Source: Takakia lepidozioides (lineage: Eukaryota > Streptophyta > Takakiopsida > Takakiales > Takakiaceae). Taken from it: a DNA stretch of 60,000 bases. The translations under genes and the position numbers were made by a program. The stretch is taken from assembly GCA_030704615.1 (NCBI GenBank), contig CM060733.1:41046001-41106000 (forward strand). The letters are read 5' to 3'. The notes beneath the pieces are model-generated. The model saw nothing but the letters and a program-made list of their open reading frames with translations, made no database searches and was not told where the DNA came from. Positions 21,032-32,789 of this stretch are shown one piece after another (positions within the stretch are counted from its first letter, which is position 1; each line of letters starts with the position of its first letter).

Positions 21032-24000
21032 TCACTGGTCCCCTGGATCCATATTCAGAAGAGTGTGCACCTCTTGGGGGCTCAACCCTGGTGCATGTAT
21101 GAAGTGATGAGTTGTGGAATTACACTGGAGTCTCTTTAGGTATACGTAGTACAGATGTTTGCAAGGGCAGTATGATGCCCCCTTGTTCGCCATGATCTGG
21201 AAGTCGGTGTAATTGCAAGTGGGTAATTCTAAAATGGTGATGGTGTACACTTCATTGCAAACAGCTGAGCCTGCCGTGGCCATCTGATACACACGCCCAA
21301 AGCCTGGTGGGGGCACTTCTGTCGAGCTCTGGATTGTATAGTTCATCCGAAGTCATCTTTGTCTCGTTCACTTTTGAGGGAGGTCGCCACCTCTTCGGTT
21401 TCCCCCAACGGTGTGTAGGATGCTTAGAGCTGTCACGTCCCATTGTTCTTGCTCTCACAGGGGTCGGTGGTGGAGGTTGTGGAAGCGGAAATGGTTGTCT
21501 GGGGACGTCAGTGCGCTGCACCATCCAAAATCCTGCGGCATTAAGGGCGTCGGCCTCAACCTGACTCAGATCGCAGCCTGGTTCCACCGGCCACACCGGG
21601 GGAGCCTCTGTCATTGTTTGTATGCCGTATTTGGGCTTTCCATACACGCAAGTCATAATGTCGTGCCTGCAGAACCAGAACTGGGTGGTTGTCGCCTCCG
21701 CAAACTTTGCATGGACAAATCTTCCTGTAAAAGTAGGAGCAGGGACAGCCCCATCTGAATTCCTCCTTATCATCTCTAAACAACATTGCCGTGTATCCAC
21801 TCAAATTGCGGAACACCTGCCTCGAAACGCCAGCTTTGTGCGAGCAATTTTCCACTGTGACGCAGTCAAAGTCGTCTCCACAATGGCTTGGCCATACTGC
21901 ATAACAGCGGGCGGAATCTAGGGCAAGCGAGCGGTGGGAATTTCTCGCACGGAATCCCCGCTTGAAGGCGATGGCGATCTGGAATTTCTTGGGCTTCCAC
22001 TGCTGGAAGACACATTGTGCGGCAACATGACGGGACCTCGAGGTGCTGTCCGTATGTTTCTGTCGGATCTCCAGGAATCCTCTTCGCACCCGGGTTCCTC
22101 TTCAATCCTCCGCCTCACAGGGCGAGTATGGACGTCCCCCTCTAGGTGTTCACCTCTGCGGTGCAGAGGCGTCCCTTTGATCTTCTCTCGCAATGTTGTC
22201 GCCCATTTCAGTGGATTCTTCGACCTCGAAGTTGTTCGTACCAACAATTCCTCCCTGTCCGGCCCAAAGCCCCATTGTTTCCCGCTCAGGAACTTGTAGT
22301 ACGTGGCTTGCTGCATGATTGCTCTGTCGATGTCCTCCGTTGTGGCCGTCACTACGTCCACCAGATGTGCAGCAGAAGACGCTCGCCAGGAGGAGTGGAC
22401 TGATTCTGCCATATTCGTGTTGGGCATGTCCGTGTTGGAATCCAAGCACCGCTCCTACAACGATAGAAACAATGGTGAGGGACCAATGCAAAGGTCCGTA
22501 ATAGAACGACAATTGCAAGAAAAGTCTGACATCATACCTCCTGCATGTACTGTCCGAACTGTCGATACCGGAAATGCCACCACCCCAACCAGCTGTGCAA
22601 GGCTCCCAGATTGGTTGTCTCCACTGCACCTGACGTATTCCACCAAGCCTATGATAGCAAACTTTACCTCCGCGTCATCAAATGTGGGTGCATCCTTCCA
22701 CGCCGTACAAAGGACACGGTGTTCAGCCTGGAATGAGCTAGCAACAAATTTGGTAGTGTAGTGAGATAGACTTTGCATCCAATGGAATCCACAGGATCTC
22801 TCTTTCCCCTCCATTGGAACATTGGGGTCCTCACCGTACACATGCCGCACCGCTGCCCAGTTGGCCTGAGCATTGTCTGCCATGAATCCCCTGAAATTGG
22901 GCTCTGGCGAACCCGCCCTTGTCATCTGCTGGTTTATGCCCTCCCACAGATGCATCTCCGACTGTGTGTCCTCCCCTTTCATCTCGCAGATTGCAATCGT
23001 CATGCGCCTCTTGGAGTGATAGTCATAAACATGCGCACCCATAGTCACCCACTAATGGTTTGTAATTCGCTTGATGTGATCAAACATCACCCAAGCATTC
23101 GACAAGTTTCCAGTTGTCATGCGAGTGACCAAGTCGACTCCACTCCCAGGCCCACACATCGATATTTTAAAAATGTAACAACGATCGGATTCGCTGCCTT
23201 GCCCTGGAAACCTGCTACCTTGGATGTAGTCATATCCAGTCATTCGTTTCACCTCCAGGATTGAGTGCATGTCCGACCCCCAGCCAAACTCCTGCTTGCA
23301 AGATACGATGTGATTCCACACATTTGGACTACAAACGTGCGAGACGGACTCCAACAGGTCAAGCATCTCCTCTTCATTCAAGGGCACTCGGTCTGAACCA
23401 TCTTCAGACATGATTTCGCCAAGAGCAATCTTGTGGGCTGCCTTTAGCTGAATCTGCTTTGGTCTGGCTCTGGGGCTCAATTTCACCTCCTCTTTTATGA
23501 AGTCGTGTGCTTCCTGCACAACCTCCCGCATGTTGCCTCTCGCCAAGGGGTGGCAGTGGACCCCAACGTGTATGCAAGCTCTAGTCAAGTCCGGGAGCAA
23601 ATGGATTGCGTAATATTGCTTGGCTCTGCACATGGACATGCACGTCGGTGGTTCTTTGCAATGTGCGCACTTGAAAGTACCCGCAAGAGCTTGGCTGGAG
23701 ACAATGAATGGATGATGGGTTGTGCCAGTCCAATCTGTCTCGTTTCTCCGCCCTCCTTTGGAGAGAAAGTGGAAGTAGGCGGGATTGAGGCACCTCAGCT
23801 TCCCCGCACAGAGGACGTATCGTACACGAACACCATCAGCAATTTTTGTGCTACTGGTCTTCGTCACACACCAGGGGTGTCCGTCATGCTTTCGATCCAT
23901 GTCTGTTAACATCCCTAAGGCTTTGTTTGACGAAGCAACAGGTGGAAACTTGAAGATGACATTGCCATCAACTTCAGGAGGTAGATACGTTACCTTCCTG

Positions 24001-24636
24001 ACTGGAAATTTGGCATAGTCGAGAGCAGCCAGCTCGAAGCGAGAACCATCGAGGTGATGTTGCCATAGGAGCTGCACAAATGGAGCAGGTTGGAGTTATG
24101 CTCGAGGGTACATGCGTAGCATCTGCAGAGACGTCCATGTCGGATTTGAACGACCGTGTGGAGGACATGGGGACCTCAATGCACTCATCTTCCTCGTCGG
24201 AAATGTTGAATACGTCCACACGAGAAGCTATGGAGGGTCTTGATGGTCCAGGTCGGGAATGATTATCGTTGCATACCTCTCTGTTGGCAGTGGCCGCCTG
24301 TCGGTTTCCCGACTCCTCTGTGGATGGTGTGGGCAGCGACTAATTCGGAAACGGAATGGGCATTCCCACAGCTCGGTACAGGATGGTGTCTGATAGGGGT
24401 ACGTGCCATTCGATTCCGCAACCTCCGTCATTACCTAGCACAACAATGGTCTCGTCAACCTGTCCAGGAACATCCTTCCTTTCTTCTTCCAAATAAACTA
24501 TGCCCGGTTTGAGCTTGAATTTGGAACAAAGGTAAGTTTCAGTCACTCTGCAAAGTACTCCCTCGTTTGGGATCCAGCTCTCCCAAGTTGTGGAGGACAA
24601 CAAACTATAGCGTAGGAATTCGGAGCCATCGAACAC
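21032..24636 (-). pseudogene. MULE-like transposase with SWIM zinc finger
   Basis: Minus-strand gene in several frames. An N-terminal exon (24636-24340) is followed by a 341-codon block (24077-23052) with a Cys/His module (CAHCKEPPTCMSMC, then HVGVHCHPLARGNMRE). An in-frame TAG (23052-23054) follows, then the DDE/RNase H-like part (23051-22455) with GFMADNAQANWAAVRHVYG and CGFHWMQSL, as in MULE transposases (second catalytic Asp, then the C-x2-H region). The next exon (22445-21918) begins NTNMAESVHSSWRA. Then comes a frame with GRFVHAKFAEATTTQFW, and finally a SWIM-type finger, LPTCNYTDFQ...YCPCKHLYYVY, in which the second Cys of CxC is Tyr. The gene ends at TGA 21032. Breaks near 24.08, 23.05 and 21.31 kb may be introns or mutations; TAG and the altered SWIM ligand argue for an inactive copy. 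Product: nuclear cut-and-paste transposase. Confidence 0.65.
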
Positions 24637-25021
24637 CGCACGAAGTTAGCAAGTGTGATGTTCACTATAGCGACAGGCCAAGGCTCACAGGCACCTTGTA
24701 AGTGGATCTACGGAGTCCATCGACGATTGGAAGTCGCACATTGAAGTGGAAAGTATTGTTTCAAGCTACATGCATGAAGGTGGGAGGTGTGATTCCATAT
24801 CCACTAAGTCTGACAATGATGGCCGATTCGGCGACGAAATAACATCTCCTGACAGTTTCTCCTGAGGGTGGATCAACCAGTATTCGCGGTGCAGACATGA
24901 ACGTTCGCACTGACAAGTGCCAGGACTGTTAGTTAAAATGGTTAGACAACCAAGTTGTGCTCATTAAGACACGCCGCAATTGTGTTGTTTCGGAACAATG
25001 CAACCCATTGCACATGGCTGA
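24637..25021. other. Upstream region of transposase gene
   Basis: Between the first recognised transposase exon and the palindrome array. A plus-strand frame (SGSTESIDDWKS..., ~24706-24867) looks mildly coding but has no domain. It may contain promoter or 5' UTR sequence for the minus-strand gene; no TATA box was identified. Confidence 0.35.
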
Positions 25022-26567
25022 ATGGGAATGCGGTCCCGCATCCCAGTTCAACATCATCCTCTCGTTGATTGTGATCGGAAATGCGGCACCGCATTTTCGT
25101 CAACAGGGAAACCAAAATACTGGTGCAACGGAAATGCAGTACCACATTTCAGTCCACTGTAAAAGCAGGCCCATGGTGGAACGGAAATGCGGTATCGCAT
25201 TTAGGTCGAATGGGACTAGGAACACACGGTAGAAAATAATAGAGACAGCGCATTTTCATCGACAGGGACACTTTGGATAGGCAGGAACGGAAATGCGGTG
25301 CCGCATTTCCGTCCGGTCTCTTTCAATGGAATCCAGTGGACGGAAATAAGGTACTGCATTTCTGTCCGGTGTGCTACTTTTGATTGCTGTTGGACGGAAA
25401 TACGGCGCCGCATTTCCGTTTTGCATCTCAGGCATGCACCAATGCGACGGAAATGCGGCACCGCATTTCCGTCCGGGGGAAACCTTTATACTCTCCAGAA
25501 CGGAAATACGATGCCGCATTTCCGTCCAACAAGCACGGTATGTGATAGTGGAACGGAACTGCGGTACCACATTTTCGTCTGATTGAAAATCATGAACCAC
25601 TGGAACTGAAATGCGGCACCGCATATCCGTCCGAGTCGCACATTTCCAACATTCCACAACGGAAATGCGGCACCGCATTTCCGTCCGGGGGAGACCTTCA
25701 TACTCTCCAGAACGGAATTGCGGTGCCGCATTTCCGTCCAACAAGTACGGTATGTGACAGTGGAACGGAAATGCGGTACCGCATTTCCGTTCATTGAAAA
25801 TCCTGAACCACTGGAACTGAAATGCGGCACCGCATTTCCGTCCGAGTCGCACCTTCCGACATTCTAGGATGGAAATGCGTCGCCGCATTTCTGTTTTGTA
25901 TCTCAGGCATGGAGGTGTGGGACGGAAATGCGGCACCGCATTTCCGTTGAACAAGTAAGGTATGTGACAGTGGAACGGAAATGCGTTACCGCATTTCCGT
26001 TCTGATTGAAAATCGTGAACCACTGGAAGTGAAATGCGCCACCGCATTTCCGTCCGAGTCCCACCTTTCGACATTCCACAACGGAAATGCGGCGCCGCAT
26101 TTCCATTTTGTATCTCAGGCATGGAGCTGTGGGACGGAAATGCGGTACCGCATTTCCGTTGAACAAGTAAGGTATGTGAAAGTGGAATGGACCGCATTTC
26201 CGTTCAACAAGTATGGTATGTGAAGGTGGAACGGAAATGCGGTACCGCATTTCCGTCCGAGTCGAACCTTCCGACATTCCACAACGAAAATGCGGCGCCG
26301 CATTTCCATTTTGTATCTCAGGCATGGAGCTGTGGGACGGAAATGCAGCACCGCAATGCCGTCCGGGGGAAACCTTTATACTCTCCAGAACGGAAATGCG
26401 GTGCCGCATTTTCGTCCAACAAGTACGGTATGTGTACCTTCGGGATGCTACGTAACGGAAATGCGGCGCCGCATTTGTGTTTTCATTCTAACTTATTAGA
26501 CGCTGGGACGGAATTGCCGTGATATATGAACACGTGGACCAACGGATTTGCGGCACCGCATTTACAT
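25022..26567. repeat. Higher-order array of 26-bp palindromes, period ~53 bp
   Basis: About 25 copies of ACGGAAATGCGG-NN-CCGCATTTCCGT (12-base arms, 2-base centre TG, CA, CG or TA). Between 25287 and 26390 starts fall at 25287, 25340, 25394, 25447, 25500, 25553, 25605, 25659, 25712, 25765, 25816, 25869, 25922, 25975, 26028, 26081, 26134, then 26231, 26284, 26337, 26390, plus 26455 and 26542; looser copies at 25022-25205. A half-site is at ~26186. The ~27-bp spacers fall into about five recurring classes (beginning TTTGTATCTCAGG, CCGGGGGAAACC, CCAACAAGTACGG, TCTGATTGAAAATC, CCGAGTCGCACC), giving a higher-order repeat. The array fills the gap between the divergent transposase and ParB-like genes. 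All frames stay open, so the long ORFs here are artefacts. Confidence 0.93.
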
Positions 26568-27159
26568 GTCTGCACTATATCTGTCTGAAGTGGCAGGAGG
26601 CGGCGCGGCCTGACCGTTGGTTAATGATGTTTGTTTTTCAGACAACAGCCGTACCCTTGACAATTCAAATTTCATAATGACACATAGTCCACGAGGAGAC
26701 ACTTTCGTCCCAGCCTTTCGAACCCAAGTGGTGCATCACTGCCGTTTCATCTTCTTTTGTTGTGTCTACTCAGTCACCCCTCTCGCGCCCTTTCTATCTG
26801 CACTCTTCACCCTTTTTCCCTGTCTCTGTTCTTCTTATGCTCGAACCTGAGAGGGAGGGAGTTCGTGCACCAAAGAAGAGACATCGTCGCAAGCTCCGCA
26901 AATTGTACTTCGGACGTAGGCCAATGCCGAAGGGGAGGAAGCAGATGCGTCTTCAGGAGGAGATTGCCATCTCGCAGTAGCAGGCCACGCAGCCACCAGT
27001 GAGAGCTCCGTGCTATCGGGATGCGCGCAGCTGATCGAGCACCGAAACCCCCCTCATTTTTCTTGTGCAATTCTTAGACTGTATGCTAGGAGACTTGAAT
27101 GCAGAAGATGTGCACTTGTCGCTAAGCCGAGCGTATATGACCAGAACGGGCAGTACAAG

Positions 27160-27515
27160 TGTCACACAGCCTATCACAGCCCATCAGAGTGTGGCACAGT
27201 CTATCACAGCCCATCACGGTGTCACACAGCCTATCACAGCCCATCACGGTGTCACACAGCCTATCACAGCCCATCACAGTGTCACACAGCCCATCACAGT
27301 GTCACACAGCCTATCACAGCCCATTACAGCGTGACACAGCCTATCACAGCCCATCACAATGTCACACAGCCTATCACAGCCCATCACAGCGTGACACAGC
27401 CTATCACAACCTACCACAGCGTGTCACAGCCTATCACAGCTTACCACAGTGCAACATAGCCTATCACAACGTACCATAGTATGACGCAGCCTGTCACAGC
27501 TCAACACAGCCTACC
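27160..27515. repeat. 10-bp/30-bp minisatellite in intron 1
   Basis: Decamers TATCACAGCC, CATCACAGTG and TCACACAGCC alternate, giving a 30-bp higher unit repeated about ten times and decaying toward the 3' end. Because 30 is a multiple of 3, all three plus frames stay open; the resulting ORFs are artefacts. The array sits in the inferred intron 26999-27564 of the ParB-like gene. Confidence 0.9.
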
Positions 27516-28839
27516 AGGGATACACAGTCCATAGGATCAGTGACGTGCATGCCTAACTGGAAAGGTGGAGGTGCTGGAGGGATCGCAAGAATCCGAAGAG
27601 CCGCAGGAAGAGTCCGTGGAGCTAGCTGCAGCACGCACACCCAGCCGATCCACGAGCACGGGTCTTCCTGCCGGGCCTAGCCCTGTGCGTTTCAAGGACG
27701 CGGCTTAGAAGGGCAAGTCTTTACAGTTCAAAGCCCCAGAGAGCGACTCGCGTTCGAAGGTCATGGAGAATCGGCAGCAGGGGTCGGGCTCTTCTCTAGC
27801 AAAGACGAAGAAGAAGCAGCCCGTCCTTCAACTGGTTTCTGAACCGGACCAGGCCGTTTCCCCCCCACCCAAGCGAATGAAGCAGAAGGGTACAGGGCAG
27901 ATTCAAATGCAGCATACACCTTCACCTGCAAGAAAAAGGAAGCAGAAGGCAATAAGGGGGAGGGCGGAGCAGTCTCCCGCAAAACCGATTCCACGAGCTG
28001 AAGCCCAGTTCCTGCTTGATTTCCAGCTTGGTGATGTTGGGGGCGTCTTTGCTGCAGCGAAGGCAATAGGATCGACCGATTTCGTCGATCTGTCAGCTGA
28101 GGAGGGTGCTGCTGCTCAACGTTCGCAGCAAGACCTTACCACCGTTGAGGAAGATCTTCAGAATACTGCAGGTCCGGAGGAGGCCTCTGCAATGGCAAAA
28201 TTGCCCGCAAAGATTCCCCAGAGTGCAGCTCCAATTGGGGATACTCCAGCTGCTCAGCCCCTAGCGCCACCTGTAGAAATGTCTCCGAAGGAATTCCAAA
28301 GTGCAGCGGATACAATGTTGGAGGAGACACACAGTAGCATTGGCAGAGTTCTGGGCAGCAGGGTATTCCAGCGGACTCTTCGAATCCCACTCTGTCACAT
28401 GGTCTCCCTTCCCATCGTCAGGCAGGCACTTCCTGGAGATGTGGATAAGCTCAAGTTCGCATTTCGAGAAGGGTACCGTCTAGGTTCGCCAGCCTTATAC
28501 GTTTCCATTGAGAATGAGGACGGCAAAACTCGTGGACCCACTGCGGATGAATTGTCAGCATGGGATACCCATTGGCACACTCGCAACGACGAATTCGAGG
28601 CAACGCTGAAGGGTGATCCAGACTTCGGCCATATGTCGGGTAAAATATTCTTTGTGTGGGACGGGAATCACCGACTTCTTGCTTGGTGGGAGTACATCAA
28701 GCAGAACCATGCCAAGCATATTGGCTGGCATTACATGGTGGAGTGTGTCATCCTTAAGGTGAAGGCGGCAAACTCTTTCCTGCTCAAGAATGCCATGGCG
28801 GACCTCAACTCGTAAGATACTCATACTCTCCCAAGCATG

Positions 28840-28865
28840 TTCGAAATGCGGTGCCGCATTTCGGT
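28840..28865. repeat. Isolated array-type palindrome in an intron
   Basis: TCGAAATGCGG-TG-CCGCATTTCGG matches the 25-26-kb palindrome with changes near its outer ends. It lies in the small intron that starts at 28812 (TC|GTAAGA) of the ParB-like gene. Confidence 0.85.
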
Positions 28866-30622
28866 TTCCAATCTGTTTTGTTTCCGTGCCCCCGTGGACT
28901 GAACTGGAGAGTGTGCCTTGCAGGGTCACTGAAAATGCGTACGTGCATACCCAACATGGCACATATGCTGTACAGGGTGAGGAAAACTGGTCTCACTGAT
29001 CCGCACATGTTTGCGGAAATGCTGGAGCCCGAGCTCATTCAGAAAGCCGTGGCAAAAACAGACCGCACATGGTATCGTCTCACTATGGATGGAATGGTGG
29101 AGGTGATATACGAAGTAAGTCGTCCTCCCATATCCCTCTGCTAATCCTTCCCCAATGAACACGAATTGCGGGCAGAGTCGAGCGACTACATTGCGTCCTT
29201 GTTCTATGGCGAAGGGATGGCGGCTGTCAACGTTTTTGGAGGCGTATGTTAACATCGGCTCTCCACGTAAGCATTTCATTTCCATTTCCAATTTGATTTT
29301 TTTTTCCATTTCCATTTCCGAAACACATCTTTGGAACCTCGCGCGATCACGCGTTCATTCTATTTACTCAATGGTTTGCATCTTTTGCAGGCTAGGAACG
29401 TCCGAGTCCTCGATATAAATCACAACCTGAAAAAGAAATTATGCGCGAATAAGGTTGCCGCTAACTACACACTCCTCTACACGGAGAATGAGGACGGAAC
29501 CGAGGTTGGTGATGACACATTGGGAGGGCAGGAGACCCACAAGCACAATGACGAAGGAAATGACAACAACGATGACGATGACGATGAAGACGACGGACAA
29601 AGAGATCTGCAGACAGAGCAAAACCAGGAAGAAGGTGACGGAAACGAAACTTTGGAGAAAAATGAAGAACTGAGGGAGTTGAGGAAAACAAGGGCAATTA
29701 CCAACACGATGATGCCGTCAACAATTTCTTGCAAGAGGAGACACCAGCTGAACAAGCAGGGAGGGTAGTACGAAAAGAAAGCCACCATCCACAGGCCCAG
29801 ACAAATACCCGTGAAGGAGACAATCCCGAGACAACTGTGCTGTCTTCCTCCACTGAAGAAGTGGGGGGAGTCAATGTTATGTAAAGGATAACGCTGATTC
29901 TAGAGACGTCTTCGATAAGGAGATTTCAGAAATAGACTCAGGGATGGGATTCAGTCCAGTGGAGGGGGATATGCCATTACGGATGTCACCATATCAAGGT
30001 TCAAGCCAACGAGTTGGAGACATCGTTGATGGTCAAGCATTTAGGGCATTGGTCGGCGATCATAACTCTGTTGACGTGAGTATTGCACATTACGAGCTGT
30101 CCTGACACTTGTAAAACCCAATTTATAACAAACTTGATATAACATCAGAATCTTTTATCAATGGAACTAATAACCTATTGCTCTGTGATAGTCTCGTAAA
30201 TGAATCGAAATTTATACGGAAGTCTAATTACCCGCATTTTCTATAGATCGGTGAGTCCAATACGGAGGAAGTGACACATACCAGAACAAACGACACACAA
30301 CAACGTACAATGAAGAAACAATACGACTTGAGAGTGAGGATATCATCGCCCAAGGTGGCAGCTTTAGAAACCGCGGGCGATCACGCGAGGTTACTTATAC
30401 GAGGGGTCGACAAAAACATACCGGACGGTGAAAGACCCATCGCCGGGGGAATTGGCGGCGAAACCTCATCCGGCTCTGAGCAAGTGCCGCCAAAGCTGAT
30501 ACTTCATTATCCGCCTTTTGCTTTCATTTCTGCATTCCATTGCGAAAAACTTCAAATGAATTAATAATTATTTCCTAATGGGCAAGATGATATGATCTAT
30601 CCACCACATGACTATTCCCAAG

Positions 30623-31059
30623 TGTAACAAGGTAGAATCTAGAAGGTTCTAGATGGAGGAGGAAAGTTCCCTAGAAATTTCCAGAATAACTAGGAAGGAT
30701 TTTAAGAAGTTTGACTTAAGGAAGTTTGACTTGAGGCTCTCAAGTCAAACCTCTAAGATATTCATATTATGGATAGTAGGTCAAATCTTTGATAAAGTCA
30801 TATTGTAGAGAATATGTCAAACTTACAAAGGTTGAGTTTAGCAAGTATCTTTGATAAAGTCATATTGTGGAGAATATGTCAAACCTAGGAAGGTTGACTT
30901 TAGGAAGCTTTGATTTGAGGCTCTCAAGTCAAACCTTTAAAATAATCATATTGTGAAGGGTATATAAACTTGCAATGAAAGCCTAGAAGGCATCGAGTTG
31001 TTTTGGGAAAAAGTTGAGAAGTATTTTTATTCTAGTTTGTGTAGATCCTGGGTGTTACA
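30623..31059 (+). repeat. Gypsy-1 5' LTR
   Basis: 437 bp, beginning TGTAACAAGG and ending GGTGTTACA. It contains an internal ~70-bp direct duplication around CTTTGATAAAGTCATATTGT and a TATATAAA TATA-like box (~30960). Confidence 0.93.
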
Positions 31060-31060
31060 A

Positions 31061-31072
31061 TGGTATCAGAGC
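31061..31072 (+). promoter_or_regulatory. Primer binding site, initiator-Met tRNA type
   Basis: TGGTATCAGAGC two bases after the LTR matches the common plant primer binding site complementary to initiator-Met tRNA. It is followed by ~640 bp of leader before gag. Confidence 0.9.
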
Positions 31073-31715
31073 CTAGTCTTTCTTAAAGTTGGGAATGAAT
31101 ACATTCTTTAAGAGGATTTGATTAAGATGTTTTTTTTTAGAGATTTTTGTTGTTAATATTTTTAAGTGTTGAATAGATAGTAGTGATGGTGCGCCATAAC
31201 GATAGTATAAAATTTTTATGGACTTAAATCAACCCCCTTTCCATGATTTTCCTTCGGAGTGTGAGTTTAAAATTATATGTCGTCGTAAAGCAGAAATTAG
31301 AGATATGATAGTACAGAGATTTGGAGAGGAATAATATCAAGAAGTGTTACAAAATCCACGACCTGTCGTCTTTCCTATAATTAGAAATTAAAAAGTATAC
31401 ATATGTGTATATACATAGCTCATGGATCGAAGTATATATTTTCCGCCTAATTTTCCACCGCCAAATGTATTTAGTATCAATGTGCGCGCCATCGACAAGC
31501 ATCATCTTGTGAGATTTTTAGTTGCAGAATTCATGAACCTTGTCATGAGTTCAAACGTCCCTTTTGTATTACCAATACTCACGTACGGGATGGTTTGGGA
31601 TTGCACTATTTACATACTGTATTAAGATAAGAGAATAGAGATAGTATACATTAATTTTAGAAGACAAACACCACGAAGGAAGGAGTAGTGGAGCAAGATC
31701 GCGGACAATGAAGAA

Positions 31716-32732
31716 ATGGTGGACAACGCACACACTACTCATCAAGCCAATGATCAGACGGTATGGATAATGGAACGCTTACACGAATTGCAGAATGCTC
31801 TTGTCACGACCCAACAACAAAACAACATGTTGATGGAGGAGCTTAAACAAGTGAGACAATCAACCGCCCCAAGACTGGTTGCTGATAGGTCGGATACGTT
31901 GCTGCAAAAGATGACCAAAACATGCAATGTCGAGCCGTATAAAGGAAGTCGCGCGATGGGAGTGCTGGAAGGATGGATTTATCGATTGGAGGTACATCTG
32001 TCATATTTCCCTACATCAAGTGATTTGCACCACGGAATGTTCATACGATCTTTTCTACTCGACAATGCTTCAACATGGTTACAGACATGGGAGAGAAGAC
32101 AGATTGCAAAAGGAGAACTTTTACTATGGAGCACCTTGAAAGCGGGACTGCTCCAACAATTCAAGGCAGTAGATGCTGTTACAACTGCTCGAATGAAATT
32201 ATGGAACTTGGAACAACGCGAGAGTGTGCAAAACTACATTGAAGATTTTTTTAATCTTCAGGTCCAAATCGAAGACATGAGTCCTACAGAAACTTTAGAC
32301 AACTTCAAAAGAAGATTGAAGAAGAAAATTCAAGGAGATGTAATTTTACGCAACCCGGTTGATGTCCACGAAGCAATTTCATTGGCCCAAAAGATTAAAG
32401 GGACGCTACCAAAATACGACGAAGGTATACACGTTCCATTGAACCAATACGGACCAACGCCTATGGAGCTTGGAAATCTTCGAAAACGGTATAACTTCCA
32501 ATACTCTCAAAGAAATAGGCCGGGAATCAGATATGGGGAAGATAACACACAACGGCGAATGAAATTGAATGACAAGGATGTGACCTCCTCAACATTCTCA
32601 CGAACAGAAGGACAAAGGGAAACTCGACAATGTTACAACTGTGGAAAATACGGACATCTTGCAGCCAACTGCCGAAGTGGAAGGTACAATCGACAAACTT
32701 ATCGAAAACCTCTTAACAGTTTAAGGAGATGA
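31716..32732 (+). CDS. Gypsy-1 Gag
   Basis: A 338-codon open frame; the ATG at 31716 is followed by a polar, Gln-rich helix (residues ~10-50), then the retrotransposon gag capsid domain (~85-220: WIYRLEVHLSYFP, WSTLKAGLLQQF) and a CCHC zinc knuckle, CYNCGKYGHLAANC (~310-323), in a basic tail. The product packages element RNA in the cytoplasm. This is the only intact frame of the element; pol lies in other frames downstream after the TGA at 32730. Confidence 0.85.
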   Translation: MVDNAHTTHQANDQTVWIMERLHELQNALVTTQQQNNMLMEELKQVRQSTAPRLVADRSDTLLQKMTKTCNVEPYKGSRAMGVLEGWIYRLEVHLSYFPTSSDLHHGMFIRSFLLDNASTWLQTWERRQIAKGELLLWSTLKAGLLQQFKAVDAVTTARMKLWNLEQRESVQNYIEDFFNLQVQIEDMSPTETLDNFKRRLKKKIQGDVILRNPVDVHEAISLAQKIKGTLPKYDEGIHVPLNQYGPTPMELGNLRKRYNFQYSQRNRPGIRYGEDNTQRRMKLNDKDVTSSTFSRTEGQRETRQCYNCGKYGHLAANCRSGRYNRQTYRKPLNSLRR

Positions 32733-32789
32733 GAAGATAACGAAAATCACAATGAGCAGGAAAACGAGGACAACCAGTAAGTAGACCCC

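Noticed and set aside
25256-26522. Long open frames across the palindrome array (up to 313 codons)
   Set aside because: They consist of repeated translations of the palindrome (for example NGNAAPHFR, TEMRCRISV) on both strands. The array is almost stop-free in several frames simply because of its sequence.
25022-26567. A CRISPR array
   Set aside because: The repeat/spacer geometry is suggestive, but spacers recur in a few classes, the repeats are near-perfect palindromes with variable centres, no cas genes are present, and the setting is eukaryotic. A higher-order satellite-like array explains it better.
27010-27479. Repetitive protein of SVTQPITAHH or CHTAYHSPSQ type
   Set aside because: A 30-bp unit keeps all frames open. 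No start context; the array lies between a splice donor and acceptor of the ParB-like gene.
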